NCBI RefSeq assembly: GCF_040786275.1
Contig: NZ_JBFMVT010000002.1
Location: 310,001 to 374,000, forward strand
From: Buttiauxella gaviniae
Lineage (GTDB): Bacteria; Pseudomonadota; Gammaproteobacteria; Enterobacterales; Enterobacteriaceae
Direction: 5' to 3'
Length of the DNA: 64,000 bases
Shown here: positions 50,650 to 61,316 of the stretch, piece by piece
Layout: each line of letters opens with the position of its first letter
How positions within the stretch are numbered: the first letter of the stretch is position 1
Position numbers and translations under genes: made by a program
The notes under the pieces: model-generated
The model's input: only the letters and a program-made list of their open reading frames with translations
The model's database searches: none
Told to the model about the DNA's origin: nothing

Positions 50650-52785
50650 ATGCTTAGTCCAATTCTGCGGCGCTATACCTGGAACAGTACCTGGCTCTAT
50701 AACTTACGCATTTTCATTGCGCTTACGGGAACCGCAGCGTTCCCATGGTGGTTGGGTGAAGTCAAACTGACCATTCCCTTAACGCTCGGTGTGGTTGCCG
50801 CAGCGCTTGCAGATTTAGATGACAGACTCGCCGGGCGTTTACGCAACTTACTGATTACGCTGATTAGCTTTTTTATCGCTTCAGCTTCAGTAGAGTTGTT
50901 GTTCCCCTGGCCCGTGCTGTTTGGCATTGGGCTTATGGTCTCCACCAGCGGGTTTATTCTTCTTGGCGGATTAGGCCAGCGTTACGCCACTATCGCCTTT
51001 GGTGCGCTGCTTATTGCTATCTATACCATGCTCGGTATTTCTCTGTACGATCACTGGTATCAGCAGCCTATTCTCCTGCTGGCAGGCGCCATCTGGTACA
51101 ACTTATTGACGCTTGCCGGGCATCTCATTTTCCCGATTCGCCCGCTGCAAGATAACCTGGCTCGCTGTTACGAGAGCCTTGCACGCTATCTGGAAATCAA
51201 AGCCACGCTGTTCGATCCTGATATTGAAGACGAAAGTCAGGCACCAATGCTTGAACTTGCGATGGCCAATAGCCAGCTTGTGACAATGCTGAACCAAACT
51301 AAAGGTTCATTACTCACACGCTTACGCGGGGATCGTGGTCAGCGCGGCACGCGCCGTACGCTGCATTACTACTTTGTTGCGCAGGATATTCACGAACGCG
51401 CCAGCTCCTCACACATTCAGTACCAGGCCCTGCGTGATAAATTCCGCTACAGCGATATCATGTTCCGCTTTCAACGTCTGTTAACTATGCAGTCCCAGGC
51501 CTGTTTGCAGCTTTCGCGCTCCGTGCTATTGCGTGAAAAATATCAGCACGATCCCCGTTTTGAGCGCGCGTTTACGCATCTTGAAGCCGCCATTGAAAGG
51601 CTGAAAGCCGACCCGACGCAGGACGTCGAATTAAAAGCACTTGGCTTCCTGGTGAGCAATTTGCGCGCTATAGATGCCCAATTAGCAACCATTGAATCTG
51701 AACAGGCCCTTGCTGCTCCTGAGCGTGATATTGAAAACCGTCTGGCCGATGACCGCTTAACGGGCCTGGATGATATTTGGCTGCGTCTGAAACGCAACCT
51801 TACACCGGAATCTGCACTGTTTCGCCATGCGGTGCGTATGTCCGTTGTGTTATGCATCGGCTATGCATTTATCCAGTTTACCGGGCTAAAACACGGCTAC
51901 TGGATATTGCTGACCAGCCTTTTCGTATGCCAACCAAACTATAGCGCCACTCGCCGCCGCCTGGCTTTGCGAATTATCGGCACACTGGTGGGCGTGGCGA
52001 TCGGGCTACCCGTTCTGTACTTCGTTCCCTCGCTTGAAGGGCAGTTGGTTTTAATCGTTATTACCGGTGTGCTCTTTTTTGCTTTCCGGAATGTGCAATA
52101 TGCGCATGCCACGATGTTTATCACCTTGCTGGTATTGCTTTGCTTTAACCTGTTGGGCGAAGGGTTTGAAGTCGCGATGCCGCGAATTTTCGATACCTTG
52201 TTAGGGTGTGCGATTGCCTGGGCTGCGGTGAGCTTTATTTGGCCTGACTGGCGTTTCCGGCGATTACCGCTGGTTGTTGAGCGGGCATTTAACGCGAACT
52301 GCCGCTATTTAGATGCCATTCTTGAGCAGTACCACCAGGGCCGGGATAACCGGCTCGAGTACCGTATTGCACGTCGGGATGCGCATAACAAAGATGCTGA
52401 ACTGGCATCTGTGGTCTCAAATATGTCATCTGAACCGCGTGTTTCATCTGAGATGCAAGAAACCGCATTTCGCTTACTGTGCCTGAACCACACCTTTAAC
52501 AGTTATATCTCGGCCTTAGGTGCACACCGCGAAAAACTCACTAACGACGATATTTTGCTGCTGCTTGATGATGCAGTGTGTTACGTCGATGATGCGTTAC
52601 ATCATTTGCCCGCAGATGAAATTCGCGTTCAAAAAGCTTTGCAGGGGTTGTCCCAGCGAATAACTTCTCTTGAGCCGCAACCAGACACCAAAGAGCCATT
52701 AGTCCTTCAGCAAGTTGGTTTGCTGGTTGCGCTACTGCCGGAAATATCGCGTCTCCAGCAACTTATGTCACAGCAGCACGATTAA
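50650..52785 (+). CDS. yccS: Fusaric-acid-resistance-type inner-membrane protein YccS
   Basis: 711 residues. Two blocks of membrane helices (about 20-165 and 395-530) are separated and followed by cytoplasmic helical regions, the FUSC/YccS layout. It is presumed to be an efflux component; the substrate is unknown. Its stop overlaps the convergent sxy stop by 4 bases. Confidence 0.94.
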   Translation: MLSPILRRYTWNSTWLYNLRIFIALTGTAAFPWWLGEVKLTIPLTLGVVAAALADLDDRLAGRLRNLLITLISFFIASASVELLFPWPVLFGIGLMVSTSGFILLGGLGQRYATIAFGALLIAIYTMLGISLYDHWYQQPILLLAGAIWYNLLTLAGHLIFPIRPLQDNLARCYESLARYLEIKATLFDPDIEDESQAPMLELAMANSQLVTMLNQTKGSLLTRLRGDRGQRGTRRTLHYYFVAQDIHERASSSHIQYQALRDKFRYSDIMFRFQRLLTMQSQACLQLSRSVLLREKYQHDPRFERAFTHLEAAIERLKADPTQDVELKALGFLVSNLRAIDAQLATIESEQALAAPERDIENRLADDRLTGLDDIWLRLKRNLTPESALFRHAVRMSVVLCIGYAFIQFTGLKHGYWILLTSLFVCQPNYSATRRRLALRIIGTLVGVAIGLPVLYFVPSLEGQLVLIVITGVLFFAFRNVQYAHATMFITLLVLLCFNLLGEGFEVAMPRIFDTLLGCAIAWAAVSFIWPDWRFRRLPLVVERAFNANCRYLDAILEQYHQGRDNRLEYRIARRDAHNKDAELASVVSNMSSEPRVSSEMQETAFRLLCLNHTFNSYISALGAHREKLTNDDILLLLDDAVCYVDDALHHLPADEIRVQKALQGLSQRITSLEPQPDTKEPLVLQQVGLLVALLPEISRLQQLMSQQHD

Positions 52786-53396
52786 CGAGTGTGACGTCGC
52801 TGGTAAAGATGCCCCCACTCCACCAACTCCCGGCGTGTTGCTGCCGGGAGAGCCGCTTCATGAATACCGCAAATCGCCCCCTCTAAAGCCAATAGCACTC
52901 TGACACCAAGCGCTTTGTTCACATTCCTTAGCTTTATCCATGAACGTTTCGCTCCATAAGCATGAAGGGCGCGCACATCCGCAATACCAGCCTCCCAAAG
53001 CATCATTTCCAGGCTGTGCGTTAAATTAGGCAAATCTTTAAGCCGTTGTTGTGTTTTCTGGCGAGACTTTTCACGCCGGGCGCTAAACAAAGCATCCGTT
53101 GAAAGCTGCAATAACTTTTCTCTATCGCACCATAACCCCTCATCGACATGATAATAATTCAGCGCAATAGCTCGACCCCGTTTGTTATAAACCAGCGATT
53201 CTGCCGCTTTTTTGACAAAGTAAACTTCTGATTGTTCGCATGCGCGCAGGTAGAGTTCCCCCTCAGAAACCATTGCAAAAACGACATTATCAATTGTTAA
53301 GCTATACCCGCCAAACAGTGAGCGGTAGTTAATTTCACCCAGTGAAGATAGACATTCTTTTGATTGATGAATCCTTGCATATGACCGCTTTTTCAT
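52782..53396 (-). CDS. sxy: Competence regulator Sxy (TfoX)
   Basis: 204 residues from ATG at 53396, preceded by AAGGA; an ATG at 53417 adds 7 residues without an RBS. N-terminal TfoX domain 'INYRSLFGGYSLTIDNVVFAMVSEGELYLRACEQS' and C-terminal domain 'RLKDLPNLTHSLEMMLWEAGIADVRALHAYGAKRSW', 'LLALEGAICGIHEAALPAATRRELVEW'. Sxy works with CRP at CRP-S sites of DNA-uptake genes. The middle diverges considerably from E. coli. Confidence 0.93.
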   Translation of the reverse strand: MKKRSYARIHQSKECLSSLGEINYRSLFGGYSLTIDNVVFAMVSEGELYLRACEQSEVYFVKKAAESLVYNKRGRAIALNYYHVDEGLWCDREKLLQLSTDALFSARREKSRQKTQQRLKDLPNLTHSLEMMLWEAGIADVRALHAYGAKRSWIKLRNVNKALGVRVLLALEGAICGIHEAALPAATRRELVEWGHLYQRRHTR

Positions 53397-53577
53397 GAAT
53401 ATATCCTTAAATATCATGCCATAACATAATAAAACGGCTTATTACCGTTTCTAGTTACGTGAAAATAATTAACCCAAGGGCTGGCGGCAATCACATTCTC
53501 TCTTTCCGCAGAATTACGTGATGAAATTGCGATATGCTTTCCGAAATTTAGATTGATCTTTGGCCTGACAGGCATTA

Positions 53578-53593
53578 CTGTATATTCATACAG
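53578..53593. promoter_or_regulatory. LexA operator of sulA
   Basis: CTGTATATTCATACAG is a near-perfect SOS box (CTGT-N8-ACAG), 24 bases before the sulA start. Confidence 0.92.
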
Positions 53594-53616
53594 TAACCCA
53601 TCAGGCGGGATTAACT

Positions 53617-54117
53617 ATGCATTCACATAACGTTCTAACTCACGTTGCCACTGTTCCAGGTTCTACGGCTCAGCCATCAGCAGGTAACAACATAAAAGGG
53701 TTGATCAGTGAAGTGATCTACAGCGAAGATCAGCCATGGATTACGCAGTTGGTGTTATTGCCATTACTTCAGCAGCTTGGTCAGCAATCACGCTGGCAGT
53801 TGTGGTTAACGCCGCAGCAGAAATTGAGTCGTCAGTGGGTGCAATCGGCGGGGCTTCCATTAGCGAAAGTGATGCAAGTGAGTCAACTCGATCCACTTTT
53901 TACCGTTGATGCTATGGTAAAAGCGTTGCAGACAGGAAATTACAGTGTTGTTATCGGTTGGTTACCAGAAGAATTGACTGATGAAGAACATTTGCAGCTA
54001 TCCTCTGCCGCAGAAATGGGTAATGCTCTTGGCTTCATTATGCGTCCAATGCGCACCTCGGAAACAGGTCGTCGACCACGAAGTGGGCTAAAAATTCATT
54101 CTAGTTTGTATCATTAA
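53617..54117 (+). CDS. sulA: SOS cell-division inhibitor SulA
   Basis: 166 residues. Conserved SulA blocks include '[49 protein letters not shown]' and '[32 protein letters not shown]'. It blocks FtsZ polymerisation during DNA damage and is degraded by Lon. Directly under the LexA box. Confidence 0.96.
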   Translation: MHSHNVLTHVATVPGSTAQPSAGNNIKGLISEVIYSEDQPWITQLVLLPLLQQLGQQSRWQLWLTPQQKLSRQWVQSAGLPLAKVMQVSQLDPLFTVDAMVKALQTGNYSVVIGWLPEELTDEEHLQLSSAAEMGNALGFIMRPMRTSETGRRPRSGLKIHSSLYH

Positions 54118-54477
54118 GTAAATTTAAGAGAAATCCTGGAACTTTTTCTTAGTTCTGTACAATTGATTGTGAATTATCAAGAATCCGCGTCTCAAGCCGC
54201 TCCAGACGGCCTTCTACCGAATTTTGAGCGAGTGAATTTCAGGCAAACTTGTTAGAAAATGTGTACACAAGTCGTTTTTTTTCATATGCCTGACGGACTT
54301 CACACTTGTAAGTTTTCAACTACGTTGTAGACTTTAGCTCGCCAGGGTTGCTCTTCCATAACACCGACTAATCGGTAGAGTAACAAGTGAGCATAAACTC
54401 GGGCGAAGGATTTAACCCTGGGCTTTAGAGCGATTTTAAAGCTCATGGCCTTTTTGGATGATAATGAGGCGCAAAAA
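54118..54477 (+). promoter_or_regulatory. ompA promoter and long untranslated leader
   Basis: 360 bases without a gene. The stretch around 54280-54335 (CATATGCCTGACGG, CACTTGTAAGTTTTCAACTA) matches the conserved enteric ompA promoter region, and the leader retains GAAGGATTTAACC. The GATGATAATGAGGCGC segment before the ATG is the site where the sRNA MicA pairs in E. coli, with one base changed there. Confidence 0.65.
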
Positions 54478-55557
54478 ATGAAAAAGACAGCTATCGCGAT
54501 TGCAGTGGCACTGGCTGGCTTCGCTACCGTAGCGCAGGCCGCACCGAAAGATAACACCTGGTATGCAGGTGGCAAACTGGGTTGGTCCCAGTTCCATGAT
54601 ACCGGTTTCTCTGACCAGAACGGCTATGATAGCGGCATCGGTAATGGCCCAACTCATGAAAGCCAGCTGGGTGCAGGTGCTTTCGGTGGTTACCAGGTTA
54701 ACCCGTATGTTGGTTTTGAAATGGGTTACGACTGGTTAGGTCGTATGCCATACAAAGGCAGCGTTGAAAACGGTGCTTTCAAAGCGCAAGGCGTTCAACT
54801 GACTACCAAACTGAGCTACCCAATCAATGACGACCTGGACATCTATACTCGTCTGGGTGGTATGGTATGGCGTGCAGACTCTACAGCTCTGAATGCTGCT
54901 GGTAACCGTGTAAGCGATCACGACACTGGCGTATCTCCTCTGGCAGCTGGTGGTATCGAGTGGGCTGTTACCCGCGATATCGCTACTCGCCTGGAATACC
55001 AGTGGACCAACAACATCGGTGACGCTGCTACCGTTGGTACTCGTCCAGACAACGGCATGCTGAGTGTTGGTGTTTCTTACCGTTTCGGTCAGTACGATGC
55101 TCCAGCTCCAGTTGTAGCTCCGGCTCCAGCTCCAGCTCCAGAAGTACAGACCAAGCACTTCACTCTGAAGTCTGACGTTCTGTTCAACTTCAACAAAGCG
55201 ACTCTGAAACCAGAAGGTCAGCAGGCACTGGATCAACTGTATACTCAGTTGAGCAACCTGGATCCTAAAGACGGTTCAGTTGTCGTTCTGGGCTTCACAG
55301 ACCGTATCGGTTCTGACGAATACAACCAGAAACTGTCTGAAAAACGTGCACAGTCTGTTGTTGATTACCTGATCTCTAAAGGTATCCCAGCTAACAAGAT
55401 CTCCCCACGCGGTATGGGCGAATCTAACCCAGTTACTGGCAACACCTGTGATAACGTAGCTCCTAAAGCTAAACTGATTGATTGCCTGGCTCCAGATCGT
55501 CGCGTAGAGATCGAAGTTAAAGGTATCAAAGACGTTGTAACTCAGCCTGCTGCATAA
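54478..55557 (+). CDS. ompA: Outer-membrane porin OmpA
   Basis: 359 residues from ATG at 54478. A signal peptide ends 'TVAQA'. An eight-stranded beta-barrel (mature 1-170) is followed by an Ala-Pro hinge ('[16 protein letters not shown]') and an OmpA-family peptidoglycan-binding domain ('[33 protein letters not shown]') with the paired cysteines around '[26 protein letters not shown]'. Highly biased, high-expression codon use. An earlier in-frame ATG at 54445 lies in the leader. Confidence 0.98.
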   Translation: MKKTAIAIAVALAGFATVAQAAPKDNTWYAGGKLGWSQFHDTGFSDQNGYDSGIGNGPTHESQLGAGAFGGYQVNPYVGFEMGYDWLGRMPYKGSVENGAFKAQGVQLTTKLSYPINDDLDIYTRLGGMVWRADSTALNAAGNRVSDHDTGVSPLAAGGIEWAVTRDIATRLEYQWTNNIGDAATVGTRPDNGMLSVGVSYRFGQYDAPAPVVAPAPAPAPEVQTKHFTLKSDVLFNFNKATLKPEGQQALDQLYTQLSNLDPKDGSVVVLGFTDRIGSDEYNQKLSEKRAQSVVDYLISKGIPANKISPRGMGESNPVTGNTCDNVAPKAKLIDCLAPDRRVEIEVKGIKDVVTQPAA

Positions 55558-55576
55558 GCTAACTAAGTTACCGTTA

Positions 55577-55607
55577 TAAAAAACCCCGCTTCGGCGGGGT
55601 TTTTGTT
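55577..55607 (+). terminator. Terminator of ompA
   Basis: AAAACCCCGC/GCGGGGTTTTT with TTCG loop, then GTTTTT. Confidence 0.92.
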
Positions 55608-55648
55608 TTTCTGTTCTCTGAAGGGAAAGCAACAGCTCTGCTTAAGCA

Positions 55649-56101
55649 TTACTTTTTGCCAAGCATGGCCTGGAGATCTTGTTTTAGAGTAGACATCTGA
55701 TTCGCGTATTGCTCTTTACGTTCTGCATCTTCAATCAGTTGCACAATAGTTTCTGAGAGTGTGCACCCTCGACGATGAGCAAGCCCCGCTAACCGCTGCC
55801 AGACCAGATATTCAAGGTCAATGGACTTCTTACGCGTATGCTGATGTTCAGCATTAAAATGCCGTTTACGCCGAGCACGGATAGTTTGCTTCATGCGGTT
55901 ATGGAGTTCTGGATTCATATGCTGCTCTATCCAGCTCAACACATGCACAGGCTCATTCTCAAAACGCAGCAGTTCATCAACGGCTTCTTGTGCCGCGCTG
56001 GTTTCGATATAACGTGTGATTAACTCGCCTTCGCGGTGCTTTTTAACCAGATACGTCCACTTCCAGCCGCTCTCGAGATTTTCCAACTGTTGGTATTTCA
56101 T
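55649..56101 (-). CDS. matP: Ter macrodomain organiser MatP
   Basis: 150 residues, E. coli length. The N-terminal four-helix region ('[32 protein letters not shown]') and ribbon-helix-helix region ('[34 protein letters not shown]') are followed by the C-terminal coiled coil used for tetramer bridging. It binds matS sites in the terminus region. Confidence 0.97.
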   Translation of the reverse strand: MKYQQLENLESGWKWTYLVKKHREGELITRYIETSAAQEAVDELLRFENEPVHVLSWIEQHMNPELHNRMKQTIRARRKRHFNAEHQHTRKKSIDLEYLVWQRLAGLAHRRGCTLSETIVQLIEDAERKEQYANQMSTLKQDLQAMLGKK

Positions 56102-56276
56102 TGTGATCTCAGTGTGACCGTGTAACTCATTTCAGAATAACAGTTTTTTTTATTTTCGCTTACCTGAAAAATGAAAGCTGTGAGCTAAGTAAACCTACCG
56201 GTCCGCATAATCCGTGTGCTGCCCTGCCTATTCTTGTATAATCGCGCCTTTGACATCTAATTAATAAATAGCGACT

Positions 56277-58031
56277 TTGACGACTAATCGACTTGAATGG
56301 CGTGCTCTTGTACCTGATACCGAAAGCTATCAGGAAATTTTCGCACAGCCTTATGATTCCGAAACTGCCCCTTTCTCCGCTGTGCAACCGCGTCTGTCGT
56401 ACGGACTGGTACAACTCAGCCAACCGGTAGCCTCGGCCGATCTGATGCTGGTAAAAGCCGCTGAAGAAGCCGAATACCTTAATCTTATTGCTAACGCCGC
56501 ACGTGAATGCTGGTCGCAAGACAGCGCTCTGACCGGCGGGCATTATCAAATCGAAGGTCAACGCGTCACGCTACGCCCGGCAGAATCCGCTGCAGACAAT
56601 TTTGCAGGGCTGTCCGAGGTCGTTGCGGCTGACTGGATTGAAGCAGAACAGTTATTTGGCTGTGTTCGTCAGTTTGCCGGGGAAATCACCCTGACTCCTG
56701 GCCTGGTTCATCGTGCGAACGGCGGCATTCTGGTTCTGTCATTGCGCAGTGTCTTAGCCCAGCCGCTATTATGGCTGCGTCTCAAACAAATGGTGATTCA
56801 GGGCCGCTTCGATTGGATTTCCCCTGATGAAACGCGCCCGTTACCGGTAAGCATTCCTTCACTACCATTGAACCTGAAACTGGTTCTGGTGGGTGAACGT
56901 GAATCGCTGGCAGATTTCCAGGAAATGGAGCCGGAGCTTGCAACATCCGCCATTTACAGCGAATTCGAAGACAATCTGCAAATCGCCTCTGCCGATGATA
57001 TGGCGCTATGGTGCCAGTGGATTTACGCAGTAGCAAAATCTAAAACACTTCCAGCGCCTGCAACGGACGCGTGGCAGGTATTGATTCGTGAAGCAGTACG
57101 TTATACCGGCGATCAAGAAACACTGCCGCTCTGCCCTTCATGGATTGGCCGTCAGCTTCGCGAAGTCGCCGCCTTTACCGAAGAGGAAACCTTTGGGGCC
57201 GAAGAGCTGACGCAAATGCTGACGCAGCGTGAATGGCGCGAAGGCTATCTCGCAGAACGTATGCAGGATGAAATTCTGCTTGAGCAGATTCTGATTGAAA
57301 CTGAAGGTGAAATGGTCGGCCAGATCAATGCCCTGTCAGTGATTGAATTCCCGGGCCACCCACGCGCTTTTGGAGAACCTTCGCGAATCAGTTGCGTGGT
57401 GCACGTAGGCGACGGTGAATTTACCGACGTTGAACGTAAGGCAGAGCTGGGCGGCAATATTCATGCGAAAGGCATGATGATCATGCAGGCATTTTTGATG
57501 TCTGAATTGCAGCTTGATCAACAAATTCCCTTCTCCGCATCGCTGACATTTGAACAATCTTATAGCGAAGTGGATGGCGATAGCGCCTCAATGGCCGAAC
57601 TTTGCGCATTAATCAGTGCCCTGGCAAATGTGCCGATTTATCAGCACATCGCGGTGACGGGTTCTGTCGACCAGTTTGGTCGGGTGCAACCGGTTGGCGG
57701 CCTGAATGAGAAGATTGAAGGTTTCTTCCGTATTTGCCAGCAGCGCGAATTTACCGGCAAGCAAGGCGTTATTATCCCGGTGGCTAACGTACGTCACCTG
57801 TGCCTGCATCAGGATGTTCTGGATGCGGTAGAACAAGGGCAGTTCACCATTTGGGCGATCGACGATGTCACGGATGCGCTACCCTTATTGACGAATCTGC
57901 CATGGGATGGCGAAGGGCAAAATACACTCATGCGTGCGGTACAAGAGCGAATCGCTCAGGCATCCGCACAAGATATTCGGCACCGTTATCCTTGGCCACT
58001 ACGTTGGCTCAGCTGGTTCACACCGAACTGA
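56277..58031 (+). CDS. lonH: Lon-like protease LonH (YcbZ)
   Basis: 584 residues from TTG at 56277, aligned with the E. coli start ('..RLEWRALVPDTESYQEIFAQP'). The C-terminal Lon protease domain has the catalytic Ser in 'EVDGDSASMAELCAL' and Lys in 'VGGLNEKIEGFF'. The N-terminal and central part is related to the AAA region but has no clear Walker A. Divergent from matP. Confidence 0.95.
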   Translation: MTTNRLEWRALVPDTESYQEIFAQPYDSETAPFSAVQPRLSYGLVQLSQPVASADLMLVKAAEEAEYLNLIANAARECWSQDSALTGGHYQIEGQRVTLRPAESAADNFAGLSEVVAADWIEAEQLFGCVRQFAGEITLTPGLVHRANGGILVLSLRSVLAQPLLWLRLKQMVIQGRFDWISPDETRPLPVSIPSLPLNLKLVLVGERESLADFQEMEPELATSAIYSEFEDNLQIASADDMALWCQWIYAVAKSKTLPAPATDAWQVLIREAVRYTGDQETLPLCPSWIGRQLREVAAFTEEETFGAEELTQMLTQREWREGYLAERMQDEILLEQILIETEGEMVGQINALSVIEFPGHPRAFGEPSRISCVVHVGDGEFTDVERKAELGGNIHAKGMMIMQAFLMSELQLDQQIPFSASLTFEQSYSEVDGDSASMAELCALISALANVPIYQHIAVTGSVDQFGRVQPVGGLNEKIEGFFRICQQREFTGKQGVIIPVANVRHLCLHQDVLDAVEQGQFTIWAIDDVTDALPLLTNLPWDGEGQNTLMRAVQERIAQASAQDIRHRYPWPLRWLSWFTPN

Positions 58032-58099
58032 TCGGACTTGTTGAGCGTACACGTGTTAGCTAACATGCGTGCTTCATTATAAAAAGGCTTACTGTAAAC

Positions 58100-58618
58100 A
58101 TGGTAGATAAACGCGAATCCTATACAAAAGAAGATCTTCTTGCCTCTGGTCGTGGCGAACTGTTTGGTGCTGAAGGCCCACGTTTGCCTGCACCATCCAT
58201 GCTGATGATGGACCGCGTGGTCAAAATGACCGAAGACGGTGGCAACTTCGATAAAGGTTACGTTGAAGCAGAGTTGGATATTAATCCTGATCTGTGGTTC
58301 TTCGGTTGCCACTTTATCGGCGATCCAGTGATGCCTGGTTGTCTGGGTCTGGATGCAATGTGGCAGTTAGTCGGCTTCTACCTCGGCTGGTTAGGCGGTG
58401 AAGGTAAAGGCCGTGCGCTGGGCGTGGGTGAAGTTAAGCTCGCGGGTCAGATCCTGCCTACAGCGAAAAAAGTAACCTACCGTATTCACTTCAAACGCGT
58501 TATCAATCGCCGCCTGATTATGGGCCTGGCAGATGGTGAAGTGCTGGTTGATGGCCGTGTTATCTACACCGCTACTGACCTGAAAGTAGGTCTTTTCAAA
58601 GACACCTCTGCTTTCTAA
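58100..58618 (+). CDS. fabA: 3-hydroxydecanoyl-ACP dehydratase/isomerase FabA
   Basis: 172 residues. Active-site His in '[27 protein letters not shown]' and the adjacent Asp are present. It introduces the cis double bond in unsaturated fatty-acid synthesis. Length and sequence are close to E. coli. Confidence 0.98.
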   Translation: MVDKRESYTKEDLLASGRGELFGAEGPRLPAPSMLMMDRVVKMTEDGGNFDKGYVEAELDINPDLWFFGCHFIGDPVMPGCLGLDAMWQLVGFYLGWLGGEGKGRALGVGEVKLAGQILPTAKKVTYRIHFKRVINRRLIMGLADGEVLVDGRVIYTATDLKVGLFKDTSAF

Positions 58619-58630
58619 TCCTCTGAAACG

Positions 58631-58659
58631 CGAAACCTCCGCTAGCGGAGGTTTCTTTT
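58631..58659 (+). terminator. Terminator of fabA
   Basis: GAAACCTCCGC/GCGGAGGTTTC hairpin, then TTTTA. Confidence 0.88.
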
Positions 58660-58676
58660 ATCTAAAGAGACAGTGA

Positions 58677-58844
58677 TTACGCGGTAACCGCCCTGTCTTC
58701 CATGGCTTCTCGCCAGCCTCCCATCCAGTACGACCTTTGATTCAGTGTCTGATAAGGACACATCTCTTTGGAGCGTCCGACGATACCTGCTTGATAACCA
58801 CGTTGATGAGCCCGTTCCAGGCGATCTCGTTTTTGTCTCTTCAT
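58677..58844 (-). CDS. rmf: Ribosome modulation factor
   Basis: 55 residues. It reads 'MKRQKRDRLERAHQRGYQAG' at the start and ends 'GGWREAMEDRAVTA', almost the same as E. coli RMF. It binds 30S subunits and makes hibernating 100S ribosomes in stationary phase. Convergent with fabA. Confidence 0.97.
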   Translation of the reverse strand: MKRQKRDRLERAHQRGYQAGIVGRSKEMCPYQTLNQRSYWMGGWREAMEDRAVTA

Positions 58845-59049
58845 GCCTCGTTTCCCTCATTTCTTGATCAATCAAATGGATCTGGTGGAAAGAAAACAGT
58901 GGCTACAAAACGTGCAACCACATATAACGAATACCCTCAAAAACAGTTATCGTCAATGCGCAAAATTCACGCCAATGTCATAAAGATGAGCTACGAAAAA
59001 GATATTTTCTGTAAAAAATGAGAGATTAGACGGGTAACGAACTAATGGA

Positions 59050-59098
59050 AAAAGAAAAGCTGCGCTCCGCTTTGATGACAGATGACGCAGCTTTTTTG
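59050..59098. terminator. Hairpin downstream of pqiC
   Basis: AAAAGCTGCG and CGCAGCTTTTTT arms separated by about 20 bases. It probably terminates the pqiABC operon reading leftward and may act both ways. The rest of 58845-59112 holds no gene I can support. Confidence 0.65.
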
Positions 59099-59112
59099 TG
59101 CTAATGAGAAGA

Positions 59113-59679
59113 TTAATTAATGCGTGTTAGCTGGCTTGCGATGCTTTGCGCTTCTTGCTGCCACGCCTGAGCTAAGGTTTTCACCATAGCATCATAGCCA
59201 TCGGCTTCCTGCTTCAGCTCAACATGAAACGGACGTTTAATCAATTGACCCTGGTGATTAAGAAGCCATTCACCACTGACAATGACCTTCCCGTCATAAC
59301 GTCCATGGAAGCCCGTCACATTAACATTCAGAGTATCCTGAGTACTGCCGAGCGGTTGCGACGCCACAACCCAGCCCGGTAATGCGCTACTCAAATTGCT
59401 CACCAGTGTATTACGCAACTGCTGATCCAACGGGCTTGCCCACAAATTACTGTTGGCAATAACGTACTGCACATCGCTGGTCTGATAAACCACGCCGTTT
59501 CCAGCGAGGTAATCAGGAACAGCAACCTGCTCTACCCATAACAAATGGGTGCCAGGCTGGCTCACAGCCTGCATAGCAGGCGCTGTGCTTTGAGGCAGCT
59601 GGTAATACGTTTTTCCATCCTCGCTGCTGCTACAGGCCGTTAGCGCTAAGGCAGCAAATATCAGGAGCCATTTTTTCAT
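59113..59679 (-). CDS. pqiC: Lipoprotein PqiC (YmbA)
   Basis: 188 residues with lipobox 'ALTAC' (Cys16) and an ABC-type auxiliary-transport lipoprotein domain ('YYQLPQ', 'HLLWVEQVAVPDYLAGNGVVYQTSDVQYVIANSNLWASPLDQQL'). It is the outer-membrane anchor of the PqiB tunnel. It overlaps pqiB by 4 bases. Confidence 0.95.
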   Translation of the reverse strand: MKKWLLIFAALALTACSSSEDGKTYYQLPQSTAPAMQAVSQPGTHLLWVEQVAVPDYLAGNGVVYQTSDVQYVIANSNLWASPLDQQLRNTLVSNLSSALPGWVVASQPLGSTQDTLNVNVTGFHGRYDGKVIVSGEWLLNHQGQLIKRPFHVELKQEADGYDAMVKTLAQAWQQEAQSIASQLTRIN

Positions 59680-61316
59680 TCTTTTGCCCTCTTCGGCTGG
59701 GGATCTTTTTTATCCTTCGCTTCAAAGATCAGCGAATTGCTCTTATCGTTCAACGTTCGCAGCACAGGCTGCAGTTCACGCAGAACCTGATCAAGACGCT
59801 GCATATCGGCCACCATCTTGTTGTACGCCGCAGATCCCGGCTGGAAGCCCTGCATACTGCGATTCAGTTCACGCAATGTGGATTGCATATCATCTGGCAA
59901 AGATTGCATCGACTTGTTCGACGTAATTTTGTTCAGATTATCGATCGTCTGCTGCAAGTGCTTCATCGTACGCTGACTTTCGGCAAGCGAATTGGTCGCC
60001 TGGTCAATCATCGGATTGAGCGGCAGGTTATTAATTTTATCCAGCGTTTCCAGCAGGCGTTGCTGAATTTGCGCAAGGCCACCGCTCATGGTTGGAATAA
60101 TTGGATAACCACCGAACGTTGTCATACCCGTCACCGGCGGCGCTTTAGGATAGAAATCGAGATCGACATACAGCGCACCCGTCACCAGGTTGCCGGTTTT
60201 CATCGATGCTCGTAAACCGCGCTTGAGCAGGGAATCCATGTTCCCCTCAACGTCGGTATCATCCCCGATGATATTTTGTAAACGCTCAGGTTCTATCCGA
60301 ATCAGAACCGGAATACGGAAATCATCGTTTAATGCCTGGCGCATACCCGGCGTAAAGAAAGGCACGCGAGCCACGGTTCCTAAACGAATCCCGCGGAATT
60401 CTATAGGTGCGCCCGGCTGCAAACCACGCACCGAATCTTTGAAGAACATCAGATAATCGATGTGCCTGGTATAGAGCGAGTCCTGAATACTTTTTTGATC
60501 ATCGAAAAGTTTGAACTCGCTACCGGCCTGAACCGGCTGGCCGATATCCAGACTTTCAGGAACGTCGAAACTGACGCCACCGCTGAACAACGTGGTCAGC
60601 GAGCCCATCTCCACACGCATGCCCTGCGATGACAAATCGACCGCAACACCGCTATCTTTCCAGAAGCGTACATTACTGGTGACCAGACGATCGTTTGGTG
60701 CACTGATAAAGAGCTGATAGCTGATACTACGTTTAGTCGCATCAAAGCTGCTGGTTTCAACCGAACCGACGCGATACCCACGGAACAACACCGGGTCCCC
60801 TGGAGAGAGCTGCCCCGCTTTGTTGCTGTCCAACGTGATGCGAATCCCCTTGGCATCCGGTGGCGCTAAAGGCGGGGCATCCAGCAAATCGTAACGCTCG
60901 GGTTGCGCCCCCTTCGTCCCCGGTTGCAATTCAATATAAGCCCCGGATAACAACGTTCCCAGGCCCGAAATACCTTCCCGACCAACTTGCGGTTTCACTA
61001 CCCAAAACACCGAGTCTTTATGCAGTAATTTCTCCATGCCGGAGTGCATACGGGCGGTAATTTCCACATGGTGCAAGTCATCGGAAAGCACAGCACTCTC
61101 AACGACACCCACATCAACACTGCGGCTTTTTATCGTGGTTTTGCCACCTTCAATACCTTCAGCATTGGTTGTGATGAGCGTGACTTCCGGCCCTTGATGG
61201 CTGTAGTGGTAAAAAAGGATCCATGCCCCGATAAGCACGGTAACGATAGGGAAAATCCATACCGGGGACCAGTTTTTTACCTTTGCTACTTTTGCTTCCC
61301 CGCTTTTATTTTCCAT
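59676..61316 (-). CDS. pqiB: MCE-domain membrane-bridging protein PqiB
   Basis: 546 residues from ATG at 61316, the E. coli length; an in-frame start at 61376 lies inside pqiA. One N-terminal membrane helix, three MCE domains (opening 'GPEVTLITTNAEGIEGGKTTIKSRSVDVG', 'KGIRITLDSNKAGQLSPGDPVLFRGYRVG', 'FKDSVRGLQPGAPIEFRGIRLG'), and a long C-terminal coiled coil that forms the needle. It moves lipids between inner and outer membranes. Confidence 0.97.
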   Translation of the reverse strand: MENKSGEAKVAKVKNWSPVWIFPIVTVLIGAWILFYHYSHQGPEVTLITTNAEGIEGGKTTIKSRSVDVGVVESAVLSDDLHHVEITARMHSGMEKLLHKDSVFWVVKPQVGREGISGLGTLLSGAYIELQPGTKGAQPERYDLLDAPPLAPPDAKGIRITLDSNKAGQLSPGDPVLFRGYRVGSVETSSFDATKRSISYQLFISAPNDRLVTSNVRFWKDSGVAVDLSSQGMRVEMGSLTTLFSGGVSFDVPESLDIGQPVQAGSEFKLFDDQKSIQDSLYTRHIDYLMFFKDSVRGLQPGAPIEFRGIRLGTVARVPFFTPGMRQALNDDFRIPVLIRIEPERLQNIIGDDTDVEGNMDSLLKRGLRASMKTGNLVTGALYVDLDFYPKAPPVTGMTTFGGYPIIPTMSGGLAQIQQRLLETLDKINNLPLNPMIDQATNSLAESQRTMKHLQQTIDNLNKITSNKSMQSLPDDMQSTLRELNRSMQGFQPGSAAYNKMVADMQRLDQVLRELQPVLRTLNDKSNSLIFEAKDKKDPQPKRAKE